A stretch of 64,000 nt of DNA from Cephalopachus bancanus (Eukaryota > Chordata > Mammalia > Primates > Tarsiidae). The notes under the pieces were generated by a model, which was not told where the DNA came from, did not search any database, and saw nothing but the letters and a program-made list of their open reading frames with translations. Below are positions 1 to 12,704 of this stretch, in pieces (the stretch's first letter is position 1; each line of letters begins with the position of its first letter). The DNA lies in NCBI GenBank assembly GCA_027257055.1, contig JAPVLO010000074.1:2681001-2745000 (forward strand). Direction: 5' to 3'. The position numbers and the translations under genes are program-made.

Positions 1-275
1 TGAATACGTTTTGTGATACATTCAGTCAATCTATGTCATATATGTGTGTATGCATATATATAATTTACATATACATGCATATAAAATTCTCCAGATGAGA
101 CCACATGTAAGGCTACAGAAAAAGTCATAACAAACTCAAGAACATTGAAATAGTAAAGTATCTATGCAGATAAAAATGAAATAAATCTAGAAATTAATAG
201 CACAAATAAATGGGAAAATTCACAAATATGTGAATGTTACACAGCAAACTGTTAAACAACCAATGTTTTAAATAT
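1..275 (+). mobile_element. L1 ORF2 fragment
   Basis: The stretch reads like the L1 endonuclease/RT region in forward orientation, with runs such as GGGAAAATTCACAAATATGT and the following 'AAACAACCAATG'. Frames are broken. It runs off the left edge of the window, so its full extent is unknown. A short TG/TA-rich patch lies at about 38-85. Confidence 0.55.
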
Positions 276-537
276 TTAAATAAAATATATGTTTATAAAT
301 ATTTATAATAATATAAAATCTATATATAATTTTTATATATACTCATAATTTTAGATTTGGGGGTGCAAATGTGAGAGAGGTGATAGATGCTGTTGAAAAT
401 GGGGTTAAAGTGGTTATGACCATCCTCGTAATCCAGAATGTTTTGTTCAAAGGGACTTATTGCCATTTGGATGCAGAAGCAATGGCTTAACTAAGTGTCC
501 TTAACTTAACCTAAGCTTATTATAATATCATTAGCAT
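276..537. other. Unassigned AT-rich spacer
   Basis: About 90 bp of nearly pure A/T (276-350) is followed by about 185 bp of ordinary sequence that I cannot assign to a repeat family or gene. Confidence 0.5.
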
Positions 538-930
538 GACATTAGCATTGAGGTTTTATTCTCCTGAGTGGTCTTTTCTGCGATACTAATAGGTAATAAT
601 CAAGATGGAGTAACTTTGGACAAGGGCACACATATACAGTAAAGGCTGGGACCAGGAAACAGCTAGGAAGGTGACAGGTGGGTAAGATGCAAATGAGATG
701 ACTGCCCCTAGAAGGGAGAGAGAAAAACTCAGAACACTTCCTCCACTGAGGGTAACCCATTTCAGTCCCCCATTCTTTTTCTGGAGAGTTTTGTTGCTTA
801 ATAAATTCCTTCTTTCATTCAACCTTTTGGTGTCCGTGTTTTTTAACCTTCTTGGTTGTGGGACAAGAAACTGAGATTGCTGGTCTAAGCCAACAGTGGA
901 ATTAAAAACTCCTGTAATATTTTGGCGTGA
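538..930 (+). mobile_element. Class I endogenous retrovirus LTR fragment
   Basis: The block carries an LTR-like 3' portion: a polyadenylation signal AATAAA at about 800, then a T-rich stretch with 'TTTTGGTGTCCGTGTTTTTT' and 'GTGGGACAAGAAACTGAG', typical of the R/U5 part of gamma-type (class I) LTRs. No second LTR or internal region is visible, so it is a solo LTR or fragment. Both ends are approximate. Family assignment is from general resemblance only. Confidence 0.5.
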
Positions 931-1164
931 TTAATGGACATATTGTGTTTCAGGTGGCTCATTTCCAGATGGTGAATGTTCTTCTCATCCTTCTCCCTAC
1001 CTCTTCCCTTGCTGTTGTCCCCAGTGTCTAGTAGTTCCATCTTTATTACCATTTAGCTCCCATGTATGAGTGAGCATATGTGATATTATTTTTATGTTTT
1101 TGAGTTACATCACTTTGGATGATGATCTTCAGCTCCATCCATGTGGCAGCAAAGGACATGATTT

Positions 1165-1199
<35 letters not shown>

Positions 1200-3255
1200 A
1201 GTTGGAGTCTCACTCTGTTGCCCAGACTGGAGTGCAGTGGCCGCTTCCGGCCACCGCAGCCTCGACCTGCTGGACTCCGGCGATCCTTCCGCCTCAGCCT
1301 TCCGAGTAGCCGGAATTACAGGCATGCGCTACCATGCCCGGCTGGTTTTTTTTTGATTTATTGTAGAGATGAGGTCTCGCTGCCCAAGCGGGTCTCGAAC
1401 CCGCGGGCTCAGGCAATCCGCTCACCTCAGCCTCCCAAAGGCGCGGGATTACAGGCTGAGCCACCGAGCCCGGCCGATTTCATTTTTTTTTGATAGATAT
1501 GTAGAATTTCATGGTGTATATATACCACATTTTCTTTACCAAGTCAATTGTTTGTGGGCACTTAGGTTGGTTTCATGATTTTGATATTGTCAGTAATGCT
1601 GCAGTGAACATATATGTACAGGTATGTTTTTAATATATTGATTTATTTTCCTTTGGGTAGATCCCTAGTAGTGGGACTGCTGGATCAAATGATAACTTAA
1701 TTGTAAATTATTTGAGAAATCTCCATACTATTTTCCATGGAAATTGAACTAGTTTAAAATTCCACCAACGGTGAATGGGTATTCTCTTTTCTCCTTAAGC
1801 CTGTGGACATCTGTTGTTCTCTGACTTTCTAATAATAGCCATTTTGACTGGGGTTAGGTAATAGCTCACTGTGGTTTTAATTTATGTTACTCTGATATTT
1901 AGTGATGCTAAGCACTTTCCATATGTTTATTGGTCACATGTGTGTCTTCTTTTGAGGGGTGTCTTTTCATGCCCTTTGTTCACTTTTTGATTAGTTATTT
2001 GTTTGTTTTTTATTTTGAGTTGCTTGAATTACTTGTAGATTCTGGATATTAGTCTTCGAGGAATAATTTATAAGTATTTTCTCCAATTTAGTAGATTTTC
2101 TGTCCTGTTGATTATTTCTTTTGAAGTGCAGAAACTTTTTAGTTTAATTAAGTCTCCCATTTGCCTATTTTAGTTTTTGTTGCAATTTCTTTTGGGATCT
2201 TTGCCATAAATTATTTGGTTAGGCCAATGTCCAGCAGAGTATTTCCTAGGTTTTCTTCTATAATTTTTATGGTTTGGGGTCTCACATTTAAGTCTTTGAT
2301 TCATCTTGAGTAAATTTTTTGATGTGGTAAGAGATAGGGGTTCAGTTTTATTCTTCTGCATATGGTTAATCAAATTTCTTATTACCATTTAAGGAATAGG
2401 TTGTCTTTTCCAATAGGTTATGGGGGTGGTTTTATTTCTGTCATCTCTATTTTGCTCCATTGGGCAATTTATCTTTCTTGTTCTAGTACCATGCTGTTTT
2501 AATCACTATATTACAAAACAACAGCCAACATCATACTTATCCAGAAAAGGTTGAAAACATTTCCCCTTAGAAAAGGAACAATAAAGGGCTGTCCACTCTT
2601 AACACTCATATTGAACATCATACTGGAAGTCGTAGCAAGACTAATCTGGCAGGAGAAAGAAATAAAAGGTATTCTAATCTTCAAGGAGAATGTAAACCTA
2701 CCCCGTTCACAGGTGGCATGCCTGTATATCTAGAAAACCCTAAAGACTCCTGTAAAAAGCTTTTAGACCTGATACAAAATACAAAAATCAATGTACAAAA
2801 ATTGGTAGTGTTTCTATGTACCAAAAACACTCAAGCCAAAAACCAAACCAAGAGCACAATCCTATTTACAGTAGCCACAATAACATAAAATAAGATACCT
2901 GGAAATACACCTAAGGAAGTGAAAATCTCTACAAGAATAAGAATAACTGCAAAATACTGATGAAAGGAATTGTAGATGACACAAACAAATGGAAAAACAT
3001 CCATTGTTCTTGGATTTGAAGAACCAACATTATTAAAATCACAGTATTGCCCAAAGAAATCTGCACTTTCAATGCAATCTCAGCCAAAATTCTAACTTCA
3101 TTATTCACAGAATAAGAAAAAACAATGTTAAAGTTTATATGGACTCAAAAAAGAGCCTGAATAGTCAAAGGAATTCTTAGGGGGAAAAAATTGTTGAGGC
3201 TCCACACTGCCTGACTTCAAAATATGCTGTAAGGCTAGAGTGACTAAAACAGTTT
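931..3255 (-). mobile_element. 5'-inverted (twin-primed) L1
   Basis: From 931 to about 2515 the sequence is the reverse complement of L1 3' UTR and ORF2 C-terminal region. From about 2516 to 3255 it switches to forward-strand ORF2. The forward part ends with 'GTGACTAAAACAG' and the reverse part ends with 'CTGTTTTAATCACTATA', the same L1 site on opposite strands. This is the arrangement expected of twin priming, in which two reverse-transcription primers work on one L1 RNA. Many stops and indels show it is old. It was later hit by the Alu at 1168-1475. Confidence 0.8.
1168..1475 (-). mobile_element. Alu, lineage-specific subgroup A
   Basis: Full dimeric Alu on the minus strand: a poly-T of about 30, then GAGTTGGAGTCTCACTCTG, ending in CCGAGCCCGGCC. 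It is flanked by the target duplication GATTTCATTTTTTTT (from 1160 and from 1476). It carries the subgroup A markers: CCCGCGCC in the left monomer and GGGCAGCGAGACC. The frames across it are shadows of the Alu. Confidence 0.95.
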
Positions 3256-5165
3256 ATGATTTTTTATTGGGAAGATTAACTCATTTAAATTTAAAGTAAT
3301 TATTGATAGGTAAGGACCTACTATTGCTGTTTAAAAATTATTTTCTTTATGTCTTGTAGCTTCTCTCCTACTTCATTTTTTTCATTTCTTTTGTTTTCAA
3401 TGATTTTTCATAGTGACAGGTTATGCTTTTCTTGTCATTTCCATTTTTTGTATATTGTCTATTTTGTGGTTCCCATTATATTTACATTAAACATCTTTAA
3501 ATTATAATATTAAATTTTAAGCTAATAACAACTAAACTTTAATCACATACAAAAACTCTTCTCATTTACATCTCCATGTTCCAAATCTATGTTAGCAATG
3601 TAACAAATTACATCTTCACGTAACATATATCTCTTAATATAGACATAGTTTTTTACATTTTTGTCATTTAAATTCTTTACATCAGAATGACAATAGTACA
3701 GGCTATTACATTTGTTCATGTATGTACATTTTTTCCTATGAATGGTTCTTATTTATTTCCTCCGAAAACACAACGCGACCAAATGAAATGAATATAATCT
3801 CCAGATTTTATTCTCTTCATAATGAAACGAAATATGGCATTAGAACTGGGTCACTTGGCCCTTTTTCTTCTTATCTCCTCCCAGTTCAAAATGCTTGCAA
3901 CTCTTAATAGTCAGCAGTCTCTTAAATCTGCAGTTGGGCTCAATGCTCTCAAGCCTCAGCACAATCTTTGCAGTTTTAGCCTTTTTCCAGTAAATCAGTT
4001 TAGTCTGCCCACCATAGTCACTTTGCTTCCTGTCATAACGCTGCTTTCCCTGGGCATACAGAGAATCCTTGCCTTTCTTGTACTGAGTCACTTTGTGGGG
4101 TTGGTGCTTGCCACACTTCTTCCAGTAAGTCTGGCGGGTTTTAAGTACATTCACTATGTTTGCAGGAGCGGTATTGACACAGGAAAAAAAAAAAATCCAT
4201 GAATGTATCTTTATAGTGATCCTTCGATTTACAGAGGACCTTGTTATTAAGACTTTTCTTACAGCCTAACATATGGCCTATCCTTGAGAATGCTCCATGT
4301 GCGCTTTAGAAGAACCAATATTCTGCTTTGTTAGGTATTATGCCCTGTGTATGTATGTTAGGTCCAATTAGTCTATATTTTTGTACATGTTTTCTATTTA
4401 TTTAATCATCTTCTGTCCGGTTGTTCTATCCATTATTAAAAATGTGATATTGGAAGCTTCTACTGTTAGGTACTTTGTGTTTCTAACATCTTTCCATTTC
4501 AACTCATGACTCCCTTGAGTATTTCTTATAGAACCATTCTAGTGATGATAAACTTCCTGAGATTTTGTTTATCTGAAAAAGTCTTAATTTCTATTTTGTT
4601 TTTGAAGGTCAGTCTTTTGGAAAACAGTAATCTTGATTGACAGTATATTTTTTTGGTTTCAGCTGTTTGAATATACCACCCCACTCCCTCCAGGCCTGCA
4701 AAGTTTCTGCCCAGAAATTCAATGATAATTTTATGGTAACTCTCTTATGTGTGGTGAATTGCTTTTGTTTTGCTTCTTTCAAGATTCTTTCTCTGTCTTT
4801 GACTTTAGGCCATTTGATTTTAATATGTTTTGGTGTGGCTCTCTATGAATTTATCCTAGCTGGAGTTCTTTAAGCTCCTTAAATTTATATATCTATTTCT
4901 TCTGACGATTTGGAAAGTTTTGAGCCATTTTTTTTTTTTCAAATTTGTCTTTTGTCTTTCTTGAATATTCATAATGCGCTTATTGGCATACTTGATAGTG
5001 TTTTATAACTCCCTTAGGCTTTCTTCACTTTTCATTTTTAAAAAATTTGCTTAGTTTCAAGTGACTTATCCTTGAGTTTGCTGATTCATTTTTCTGCTTC
5101 ATGATGTCTGCTGTAGAATACCTGTAATAAAATTTTCATTTCAGTTGTTTTATCTAATTTTCATA
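3256..5165 (-). mobile_element. Old L1 (L1M-type), reverse strand
   Basis: Reverse-complement L1 sequence of an ancient mammalian type, for example 'TTTAAAGTAATTATTGATAGG' near 3290, 'GGCCTATCCTTGAGAATG' near 4275 and the ORF2 C-terminal/3' UTR stretch through 5150. All frames are broken. It is split by the RPL36A retrocopy, which therefore came later. Confidence 0.75.
3785..4165 (-). pseudogene. RPL36A: RPL36A (eL42) processed pseudogene
   Basis: The minus strand encodes an almost continuous copy of ribosomal protein eL42 (RPL36A/RPL36AL), a zinc-ribbon protein of the 60S subunit normally 106 residues long. The frame from 4154 to 3840 includes [34 protein letters not shown] and [10 protein letters not shown]. 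It has no introns, and an AATAAA-bearing 3' UTR follows the stop (about 3808-3813), so it is a retrocopy. It is dead as a copy of the parent. The initiator ATG is ATA (4155-4157), the first zinc-binding Cys is Trp (YWKKC), and one Lys codon is missing near 'KTAKIV'. Further substitutions are spread along it. No clear poly(A) tail or target duplication survives. It lies inside an old L1. RPL36A and RPL36AL cannot be told apart here. Confidence 0.93.
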
Positions 5166-6174
5166 TTCAAAAATATTCAAATTCTTGATATATTTTGAGA
5201 TAGATAGACTCTACTGACTTTGCTGATAGATAGGATGTGAAGTGGAGAAGGAGAAGTCAAGAATTAGAATGTTTAGTGCTATAATTTATTTTAAAAGAGT
5301 AGAATTGACTGAAATAGCAGAACATCATAGGGAGTTATAATTTATTCGGTTTCACAGGAATCATAAACTCACCTTTGCCTATGTTAGAATTTAAATTAAA
5401 TTAATTCAATATAGAGGTGTCTGAAGGCAAGATACATAGAGACCTTTTATTTAGTGGTGTACTCTGTCTGACATGTAAATTTGATATTCTTTGAGATATA
5501 GAGAATATTTAATACCAAAACTCTAGAAAGAACAGGGAGTAAATAGAAGTGGAAAAAAAATAGTCCAAAGACTTATCTTTGGATAAATATGGAACACTAC
5601 AGAGAAATTAGTAAAGGAAAGTGAGTAGTAGACAAAAGGGTAGGAAGTAGACCAGATGAAAGTGGTATCATAACATTCAAGTTAAAAAAGGATGTTGATG
5701 AACACCTAGTAATCAAATGCTTCCAATAGGTCAGGTGGGACATTATTTGTAACACTGACAAGGGCAAGACTTTGCTGAATGATAAGGAAAAAAACTGACT
5801 GGAGATTGTTCATGAAAATGAGAGTGGACTGTTAGAAAAAGAAAATAGACTGTATTGTATTTCTCTGAGAAATTTTGCTGTAAAAAAAGAGGAATATAAA
5901 GATGACTAGCAAATACATTGTAAAAATAGCCCTTTCTACCTAATATGGTGAGCATCTTCAGTTTTATTTTAGTATTCTGCAGACAATAGTTTTGTGTTTG
6001 GATACTAGTCAAATGAATAATTGTAATAATAGTAATTTCAGGTCAACCAAATGAGGAAATCTGTTCCATTAGAAAGTTGTCAAGGAACGATCTGAAATTT
6101 GGGTATATATTTTAAAGAGACAGAAATTCCATATTAGGAAAATATGTTGGAGGCATATCTTATTTGATAAGTAG
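5166..6174. other. Unassigned single-copy sequence
   Basis: No repeat, convincing exon or RNA gene is seen. Frames are short and lack recognisable motifs. Confidence 0.5.
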
Positions 6175-7495
6175 ACAATTTTTTTTTTTAGATTCACGGG
6201 ATACATGTGCAGATTTTTTACATAGATATATTGCAAGATGATGTTGAGCTTTTACTGAGTTTTTAACACAAATAGTGAGCGTGGTACCATAGGTTGTTTG
6301 TCAAACCTGTCCTGTCTCTTCTTTCCCCCTTTAGGAATTCCCAGTTTGTTGCCATATTTATTTTCATGTGTACTCAGTGTGTCACTACCAGTTATAAATA
6401 AGAACATATGGAACTTTTCTTTTGTTTTTGTTTTACTTTGTTTTGAATAATGACCTCAACTACATCCACGATGCTGCAAAGGTCATGTTTATTCGTTTTT
6501 GTGGGTTTTTTGTTGTGGTTTGCTTTTGTTTGTTTGTTTTTGCCTCTTTGTTCTGGCTAGAACTTTAGCTGTTAAACAGGCATAGCGAGAGTGGACATCC
6601 TAGTCTTGTTCCAGTTCTTAGAGTAAATGCTTCCAACGTTTTCCAATTCAGTATGATGTTGACTGTTTTGTCATATATGACTTTTATTATTTTGAGATAT
6701 ATTTCTTTGATGCGTAGATGGTAGAGGGTGTTTATAGCATAAAGGGATGTTGGATTTTATCAAATGCTTTTTTTACCTATTGAGATAGTCATGTGTTTCT
6801 TGTTTTTAATTCTGTATATGTGGGGAATCACATTTATTGAATATGGGATAGATCACATTTATTGTGTATGTTGCAATCTTACATCAAGAAATAAAGCCCA
6901 CCTGATCATGGTGAATAATTTTTTGATGTGCTCTTGGCTGAGGTTTTCTAGTATTTTAAGGATTTTTCTGTCTATGTTGATCAGGAATATAAACCTGTAG
7001 TTTTCTTTCTTTGTTGTTTCTTTGTCAGATTGTGGTATTAGGATGACATTGGCTTTATAGAATCAGTTATGGAGGCATCCTTCCTCCTCAGTTTTTGAAA
7101 TAGGATTGGTACCAACTCTTCCGAATATGTCTAGTAGAATTTGGGTGTGAATCCATCTGGTATAGGATTTTTTGGGGGGGGGTTGGTATGCTTTTTGCTA
7201 CTGATTCATTTTAATGACTCATTATTGGTATGTTCAGGATTTCAATTTCTTCCTGTTTCAATCTTGGAAGATTGTGTGTTTCCAGGAATTTATTTATTTC
7301 CTCTAGATATTCTAGTTACATAGCACACAGGTATAGACATGTATAGTAATTTCTAAGAACCTTTTGTATTTTGGGGGATCAGTTGTGATGTCACCTTTTT
7401 TGTTTCTAACTGTAGTTATTTAGATTTATTTTATTTTATTGTTGTTAACCTGGCCAGCAGTTTATTAATCTTCTTTATCCATTCAAAATGTAAGT
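6175..7495 (-). mobile_element. L1, reverse strand, internally deleted
   Basis: It starts with a short T tract and 'GATTCACGGGATACATGTGC', the L1 3' UTR in reverse. Near 6545 it jumps to the ORF2 RT core in reverse ('GTTCTGGCTAGAACTTTAGC', 'TCCTAGTCTTGTTCCAGTTC') and runs to about 7495. The 3' part of ORF2 is missing between the two blocks. Frames are degenerate. Confidence 0.8.
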
Positions 7496-7687
7496 AAAAT
7501 AATTGAAAAGCTTTGTTAAATATGTAAAGTACGCAGATAATATTTTATCATTTTGAGTACATAAAATTACTAGAATATCAATGCTTTGAAAATTCATATT
7601 TTCTTAATACAATTTTGATACTATATGAAATTTAGAGAAGTGATGGATATTGAGCAACTATTGGGTTGAACAATAATATATTTTACA

Positions 7688-7984
7688 GCCGGGCTCGGTG
7701 GCTCAGCCAGTAATCCCGCGCCTTTGGGATGCTGAGGTGAGTGGATTGCCTGAGCCCACAGGTTCGAGATCCGCCTGGGCAGCGAGACCTCATCTCTACA
7801 ATAAATCAAAAAAATCAGCCTGGTGTGGTAGCGCATGCCTGTAATGCCGGCTACTCGGAAGGCTGAGGTGGAAGGATCACCGGAGCCCAGCAGGTCAAGG
7901 CTGCGGTGGCCGGGAGCGGCCACTGCACTCCAGTCTGGACGACGGAGTGAGAATCCAACTCAAAAAATAAATAAATAAATAAAT
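7688..7984 (+). mobile_element. Alu, subgroup A
   Basis: Dimeric Alu from GCCGGGCTCGGTGGCTCAG to a TAAA-rich tail. The exact 15-bp target duplication AATAATATATTTTAC lies at 7672-7686 and 7985-7999. The exact duplication suggests fairly recent insertion. Confidence 0.96.
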
Positions 7985-7999
7985 AATAATATATTTTAC

Positions 8000-9361
8000 T
8001 ATTTCTTAAATGTCAACTTTTGTAAACAAATTCTTCATTTTACTTATAATAAAATTATTGTAGATCTTCTCAATAATTCATATTATTATAAGCCTATATA
8101 TTATATGTTGTGTATTATATATTCTGTCCTTTTGTAACCAGAAGAGAGATTATTTTGTCAATTAAGGATACAAAATATCATCAATGTACAGAATTTTTCT
8201 AATTTATATTTCAAGAATGATGAAATATTTAAAAATATTTATTTGAATACAAATTAGAAAAAATAGTAGCAATCAGAAAAAATAGTATATAATATGGTGA
8301 ATAGTGTCATTGTTTTTTGATAAATTGCCTTTGAGTACATGATGTTCCAATTTAAAAGAAAAAAGTTATCTAGCCACTTCCATAATGAATCAGTTAAAAT
8401 TTGTCAGTGCCAGTTGAACAATTCCCTCTTACACCATGAGGGACCTGTAAGCTAGTTGTCAAACCAAGAATTATATGTATTGCTGATTGAAAGAAAGACA
8501 TTTCTTCCTACCCAGAAGGCCTATCCTCTTATGCAGATTAACATTATTTGAATGCATGATCTAATTTTGTCAAAATGTATTATGTTTCTAAGCTTGTCTT
8601 TGAATCATGTATTACTTTTGTTTGAGAATGTTTGGGAATATTGCTAGCATATAGAGATAAAAATAAGCTTTATGTATGTCAAACTCTGTTCTATATTTTC
8701 CTACTATATAGTTGTAAAATTAAAAACAAATATTAACGTTTTGAAACATAAATATAGGAACAAATAATCTCAAAAGCAAGAATTGTGAAATACATCCATT
8801 TACAAAAGAAACCACCAAACGTATCAGTTCACAGAGTGTATTAATCTCAGGTGCTGTAAGAGGAAGCATGGCCACAGGCTGCACTGCAGCGGTCCTGTCA
8901 TGGAGAATTCACACATGCTTCTTTTGATAGCCTCAGTCTTTTCCTGCAGGATTCTTTGTTTCTTTTCGGTTAAAGTAGATAAGGATAGCAAGACATGTAG
9001 GCTGATACAACATCAGGAACAAACATACTTTCTTTGCCTTTAGCAACTTAATGATTTTTAGTCAGCTGAAATGAAAGTTTGGAACTCAATGTTTGGTAGT
9101 TATCCACAGCTAGGCTAGAGCAACAACTTGCAAAAAACTGAAACAGAACACCCATAGACACCAGGCATTTGAAAATATCTCTTGAAAAATGTGTGCCGTT
9201 TCACTACTGCCCTATGCATGTCTTATTAGTCACTTTTACTTTTTCTCTAGTTTTCATTCATTGAAAATCAATTTAATGTTCTTGGAGGAATTACTTAGCA
9301 ATCTGACAATACATACATACTATTAGTGTTATGATTGTTTTAAACCGCCCCACACACAATA

Positions 9362-9367
<6 letters not shown>
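8000..9367. other. Unassigned single-copy sequence
   Basis: AT-rich sequence with no repeat or gene that I can support. A slightly more GC-rich patch at about 8845-8960 has no recognisable coding signal. Confidence 0.5.

Positions 9368-9416
<49 letters not shown>
9368..9416. repeat. (AC)n microsatellite
   Basis: About 24 uninterrupted AC units. The polythreonine/histidine frame across it is an artefact of the repeat. Confidence 0.98.
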
Positions 9417-9420
<4 letters not shown>

Positions 9421-10500
9421 CACATATATTTGAAGAGCACTTTCTGCTGCTTTACATGCTTTTCCACTTTGTCACATCCTTATGAGGTGGACAGAAAGGG
9501 AACGGACCCTAATACTTACCTGAAATAATGAAAGTAAAAACACCTGGAAAACTCTGACACTCTGTACAAAGCTTCGGTGTACTTTCTTCTATTTCAAATA
9601 CTGAAATAAAATCCATCAGAAGTTAAATACATTTCAAAAACTATACAAAGGAAAGATGTGGCATGGAGTGTCTGAGCTACCCCAAACCAATATTTTTGAC
9701 TCTGCATTCCCAGGCTGTTTTCATATCAGAGGATAAATTTTCGCAAAGTCTAGACCCTACCACTTGCCAACCCCAAACAAAATCTGAAATAAGCAAAAGG
9801 TATATTTGGTTTTGTATCTATACACTTTGCTAAGACAAAGACAACTTTTAGAAAAGGCAAGTTATAAATAGTAAATATTACTAAGCATTTGTTGTGTTCT
9901 GGCCTCTTGCGGCTATTTGAGCATTACTTCACGTGTAATTTGAAGATAATATATTTCATTGTCTTAGAATGGTATTTTGATTATATAAATACAATTATTC
10001 AATTAATTGAACACTTAATGGGAGGTTTATCATAAAAGTTAATAGTTCTGGGCAACATTGAAGATTTACCTAGGGTGAACACACAGCATAGTGCAGAATC
10101 ACAGTTCTTATACTAGCTCTTGAAGTTACATCAGGAAAAATTCGGTAGCCCCTAGCTGCATATTCCCATGTGGTTTTGGCTAGTGCATATGAGATATTCA
10201 ACTGTCTGTTCTGAAGCCTATTTAATTCAGAACCACTCAGATTTTAACTAGCCAATTCAGTCTTTTCAGTATTTGGGGTTTTTGTATTTTTGTATGTACA
10301 AAACAAGATTGCTTAATGCATATTTACTCATGATTTGCTTCTTAAAATGACTATAATGTGTAAATCTTAATATTTCATGGCAGAGTATGACAAATTATTT
10401 ATCTCTTATTAATGGATAGAGGCAAACATTTCTCAGATATTGCACATTATAATCAATTTCCACGTAGAAAAGTAGCTGTCTAATGCATGATTGTTTCCCA
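9417..10500. other. Mostly unassigned, possible MIR
   Basis: No gene is seen. At about 9870-9965 the order of words ('ACTAAGCATTTGTTGTG', 'GCATTACTTCACGTGTAATTTG') loosely resembles a reverse MIR, but too weakly to be sure. Confidence 0.35.
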
Positions 10501-10605
10501 GTGACTACCACAGAGCCTGGCACTCTACAGATAGTAAAATTTACTATCACTGAGGACAAGAATGAATAAATGAATAAAAGAATATACAAATGAATGAGTA
10601 AATGT
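10501..10605 (+). repeat. L2-like 3' end with GAAT repeats
   Basis: 'AGAGCCTGGCACTCTACAGA' followed by a decayed (GAAT)n run resembles the 3' end of L2, which usually reads GCCTGGCACATAGTAGG then (GAAT)n. Confidence 0.5.
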
Positions 10606-11254
10606 TAGGGTAAATAACAACAACAACAACAAAAATCAAAACTCCAGCTCAAAATGACATATGAGATAGAGGTAATAATGAAAAAAATGCACTAGAAATA
10701 AGACAGAATGTTAATTTTACAACTCACTTGTTCTTAGGTGAAGGTCTGTAGAACCTATACTCTTAATTCCTTTATTTAAAAGGCACAAAATATAAATGTT
10801 GAAAAACAGGAGAAAGCATGAATGATGTTATAAAGGATAGGAGGCAGTACTATTAAAAATAATGATCATTCTCATCATATCTGCAAAACCTAAACTTCAG
10901 CAAGACTTTTTCTGATATTCATTTCCAGATATCCAAATGATGATTGGTCATCTTCAATATTCCATAATTAACCGAAACAAACAAAAATAGATTGGGCTTG
11001 TCTTGAGACAGGGATTTGTGTTAACCTGTTTTATAAACAACTCTTTTCTGGAGACACTCACCACTATGTTTAGGGAAAAAAAGTATGAGGAAGGGATGCA
11101 AGCCAAGAAAAAGCGAAATATCAAGCAAAATATAAGGAATAATTTTGATTTAATCCCGCAGGGAAACCCTAGAGGTTGAGTTGCCACTTCTCAGAGTTGC
11201 TCTGCTCAGGTGCAAAGGAGCTGGCACATTTTTCTTCCAGTATTTGCTACTCAC
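10606..11254. other. Unassigned single-copy sequence
   Basis: No repeat or gene that I can support. A small CAA run lies at about 10617-10633. Confidence 0.5.
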
Positions 11255-11577
11255 TGGTTTAGTTTTTTTGTTTGTCTGTTTTCAAACTAGTTTTTAGAGG
11301 TGCAACATTCAAGATCAACATACTGGAGTATTCGGTGTTTAGTGAGGTGCCATTTCCTGCTTATAATTGACACCTTCTAGCTGTGACCTCACATAAAAGA
11401 AGGAACAAGGCAGCTGTCTGCATCCTTTTCTATAAAAACACTGATTCATTTATGAGGGCCCTACCCTTATACTTTAATTACTTTACAAAAGCCCCACTTC
11501 TTAGAACCTCCATATTGGTGATGAGATTTTAACATATAAATTATAAATTTGGACAACACAATCATTAAGATCATAGC
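11255..11577 (-). mobile_element. MaLR LTR (MST/MLT1-type), reverse
   Basis: In reverse it follows the MaLR LTR layout: a start resembling TGCTATGA at 11577, 'GAGGGCCC' near 11455, 'AGGTGCCATTTCCTGCTT' near 11345 and 'AACATTCAAGATCAACATA' near 11305. No internal region is seen, so it is a solo LTR or fragment. It is diverged, consistent with an old eutherian insertion. Confidence 0.7.
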
Positions 11578-12180
11578 AGTGGATTTCACAAAGAAATAAA
11601 ATGAATTCCAAAAATATGTCTTCTCTACAATTGCTTTATATTCAGGGAGAAAACAAATATAGTTCTTTCACAAATTGTTAACGATTAACTATACAAATTC
11701 CTTAATCCTTTTTTTTTTTTTCGTAGCTTTGAGTTTAAGAACATCCAGATTCAGGAAGCTACGGAGTTTATAAGAAGAGGTACTCATTTATTATAAGAGA
11801 TGCAAAATTACAAGAATTGAAATGGCAAAAATAGAAACCATCAGCCAAAATTATTATTTTATTGGAGTATTTCAAAATTGAAATCTAGTCCCACTGTACA
11901 CACATGCACACGCAAATGATATATATATACATATATGTACATATATACATATATATGGCAAGAGAATTAGTGTAGATAATTAACTTGGTGTCATATAACT
12001 CAAAGGTTACAATGTAAGTATATTAAGTGCCTTTTTAAGCAGTAACTCATCTAATAACTTTTTTAACTTTTGAATTTCTCCCCACTCTAAGAAAGGAAAG
12101 AATATAGCATAGTATCACTGTTAATTTTTTTCTTAGGGTGTGAACAGTTTATTATTATTATTATGTAATTAAATTTGGGA
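11578..12180. other. Unassigned, with AT repeat
   Basis: No gene. A (TA)n/TACATA low-complexity tract lies at about 11919-11956 and a T tract at 11708-11721. Confidence 0.55.
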
Positions 12181-12540
12181 CCTGTTATAGTTAGGTTGTG
12201 TTTCTCAAAGTTCACGTGTTGGAAACTTAATTCTCAGTGCAACTCTATTGGGAAAGGGATCTTGAAGATTTGGTTAAGCGAACATAGCTCTGCCCTCATG
12301 AACGAATTAATGCTTTTGTGGGAAGACTCTCATACATGTGCACACAAACACATATGCACATGCTTTCATGTTCTCTTGCCTTTCTGCCTTCTGTCATGAG
12401 ATGCCACAACAAGAAAACTTTGACCAGCCCCTTGACCCTAGACTTCTGAGCCTCCAGAACTGTAAGAGAAAATTGTTTTTCCATTATAAATTATCCTATC
12501 TCAGTATTCTGTTAGTAAAACATACTACCATAGGGCCATG
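12181..12540 (+). mobile_element. MST-type MaLR solo LTR
   Basis: It matches the order of an MST LTR: 'CCTGTTATAGTTAGGTTGTG', 'AGTTCACGTGTTGGAAACTTA', 'GCTCTGCCCTCATGAACGAA', 'CAGCCTCCAGAACTG'-like sequence at about 12448 and an AT-rich R/U5 end near 12535. No internal ERVL/MaLR sequence follows. The short frames over it are not genes. Confidence 0.85.
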
Positions 12541-12704
12541 TTTTAAAGTTTAGAATATTTATTACAACGGAAAGTGCCTTTGTTCTTTCTAGTACAACCT
12601 AAGTTGAGTTTAGTTGATGGCCATTAATGTAGTAATTAAATAATCAGAGAAAATTTTCATAATTTGCTCAGTTTTTAATTACTTTAATATTTAAATCCTG
12701 GCCT

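Noticed and set aside
1119..1493. Open frame of 124 codons with SWSLTLLPRLECSG-like text, and similar frames at 37297, 43298, 55566 and 57808
   Set aside because: These are the familiar translations of Alu elements on either strand. Each coincides exactly with an Alu.
3822..4202. 126-codon plus-strand frame with hydrophobic segments
   Set aside because: It is the antisense shadow of the RPL36A retrocopy.
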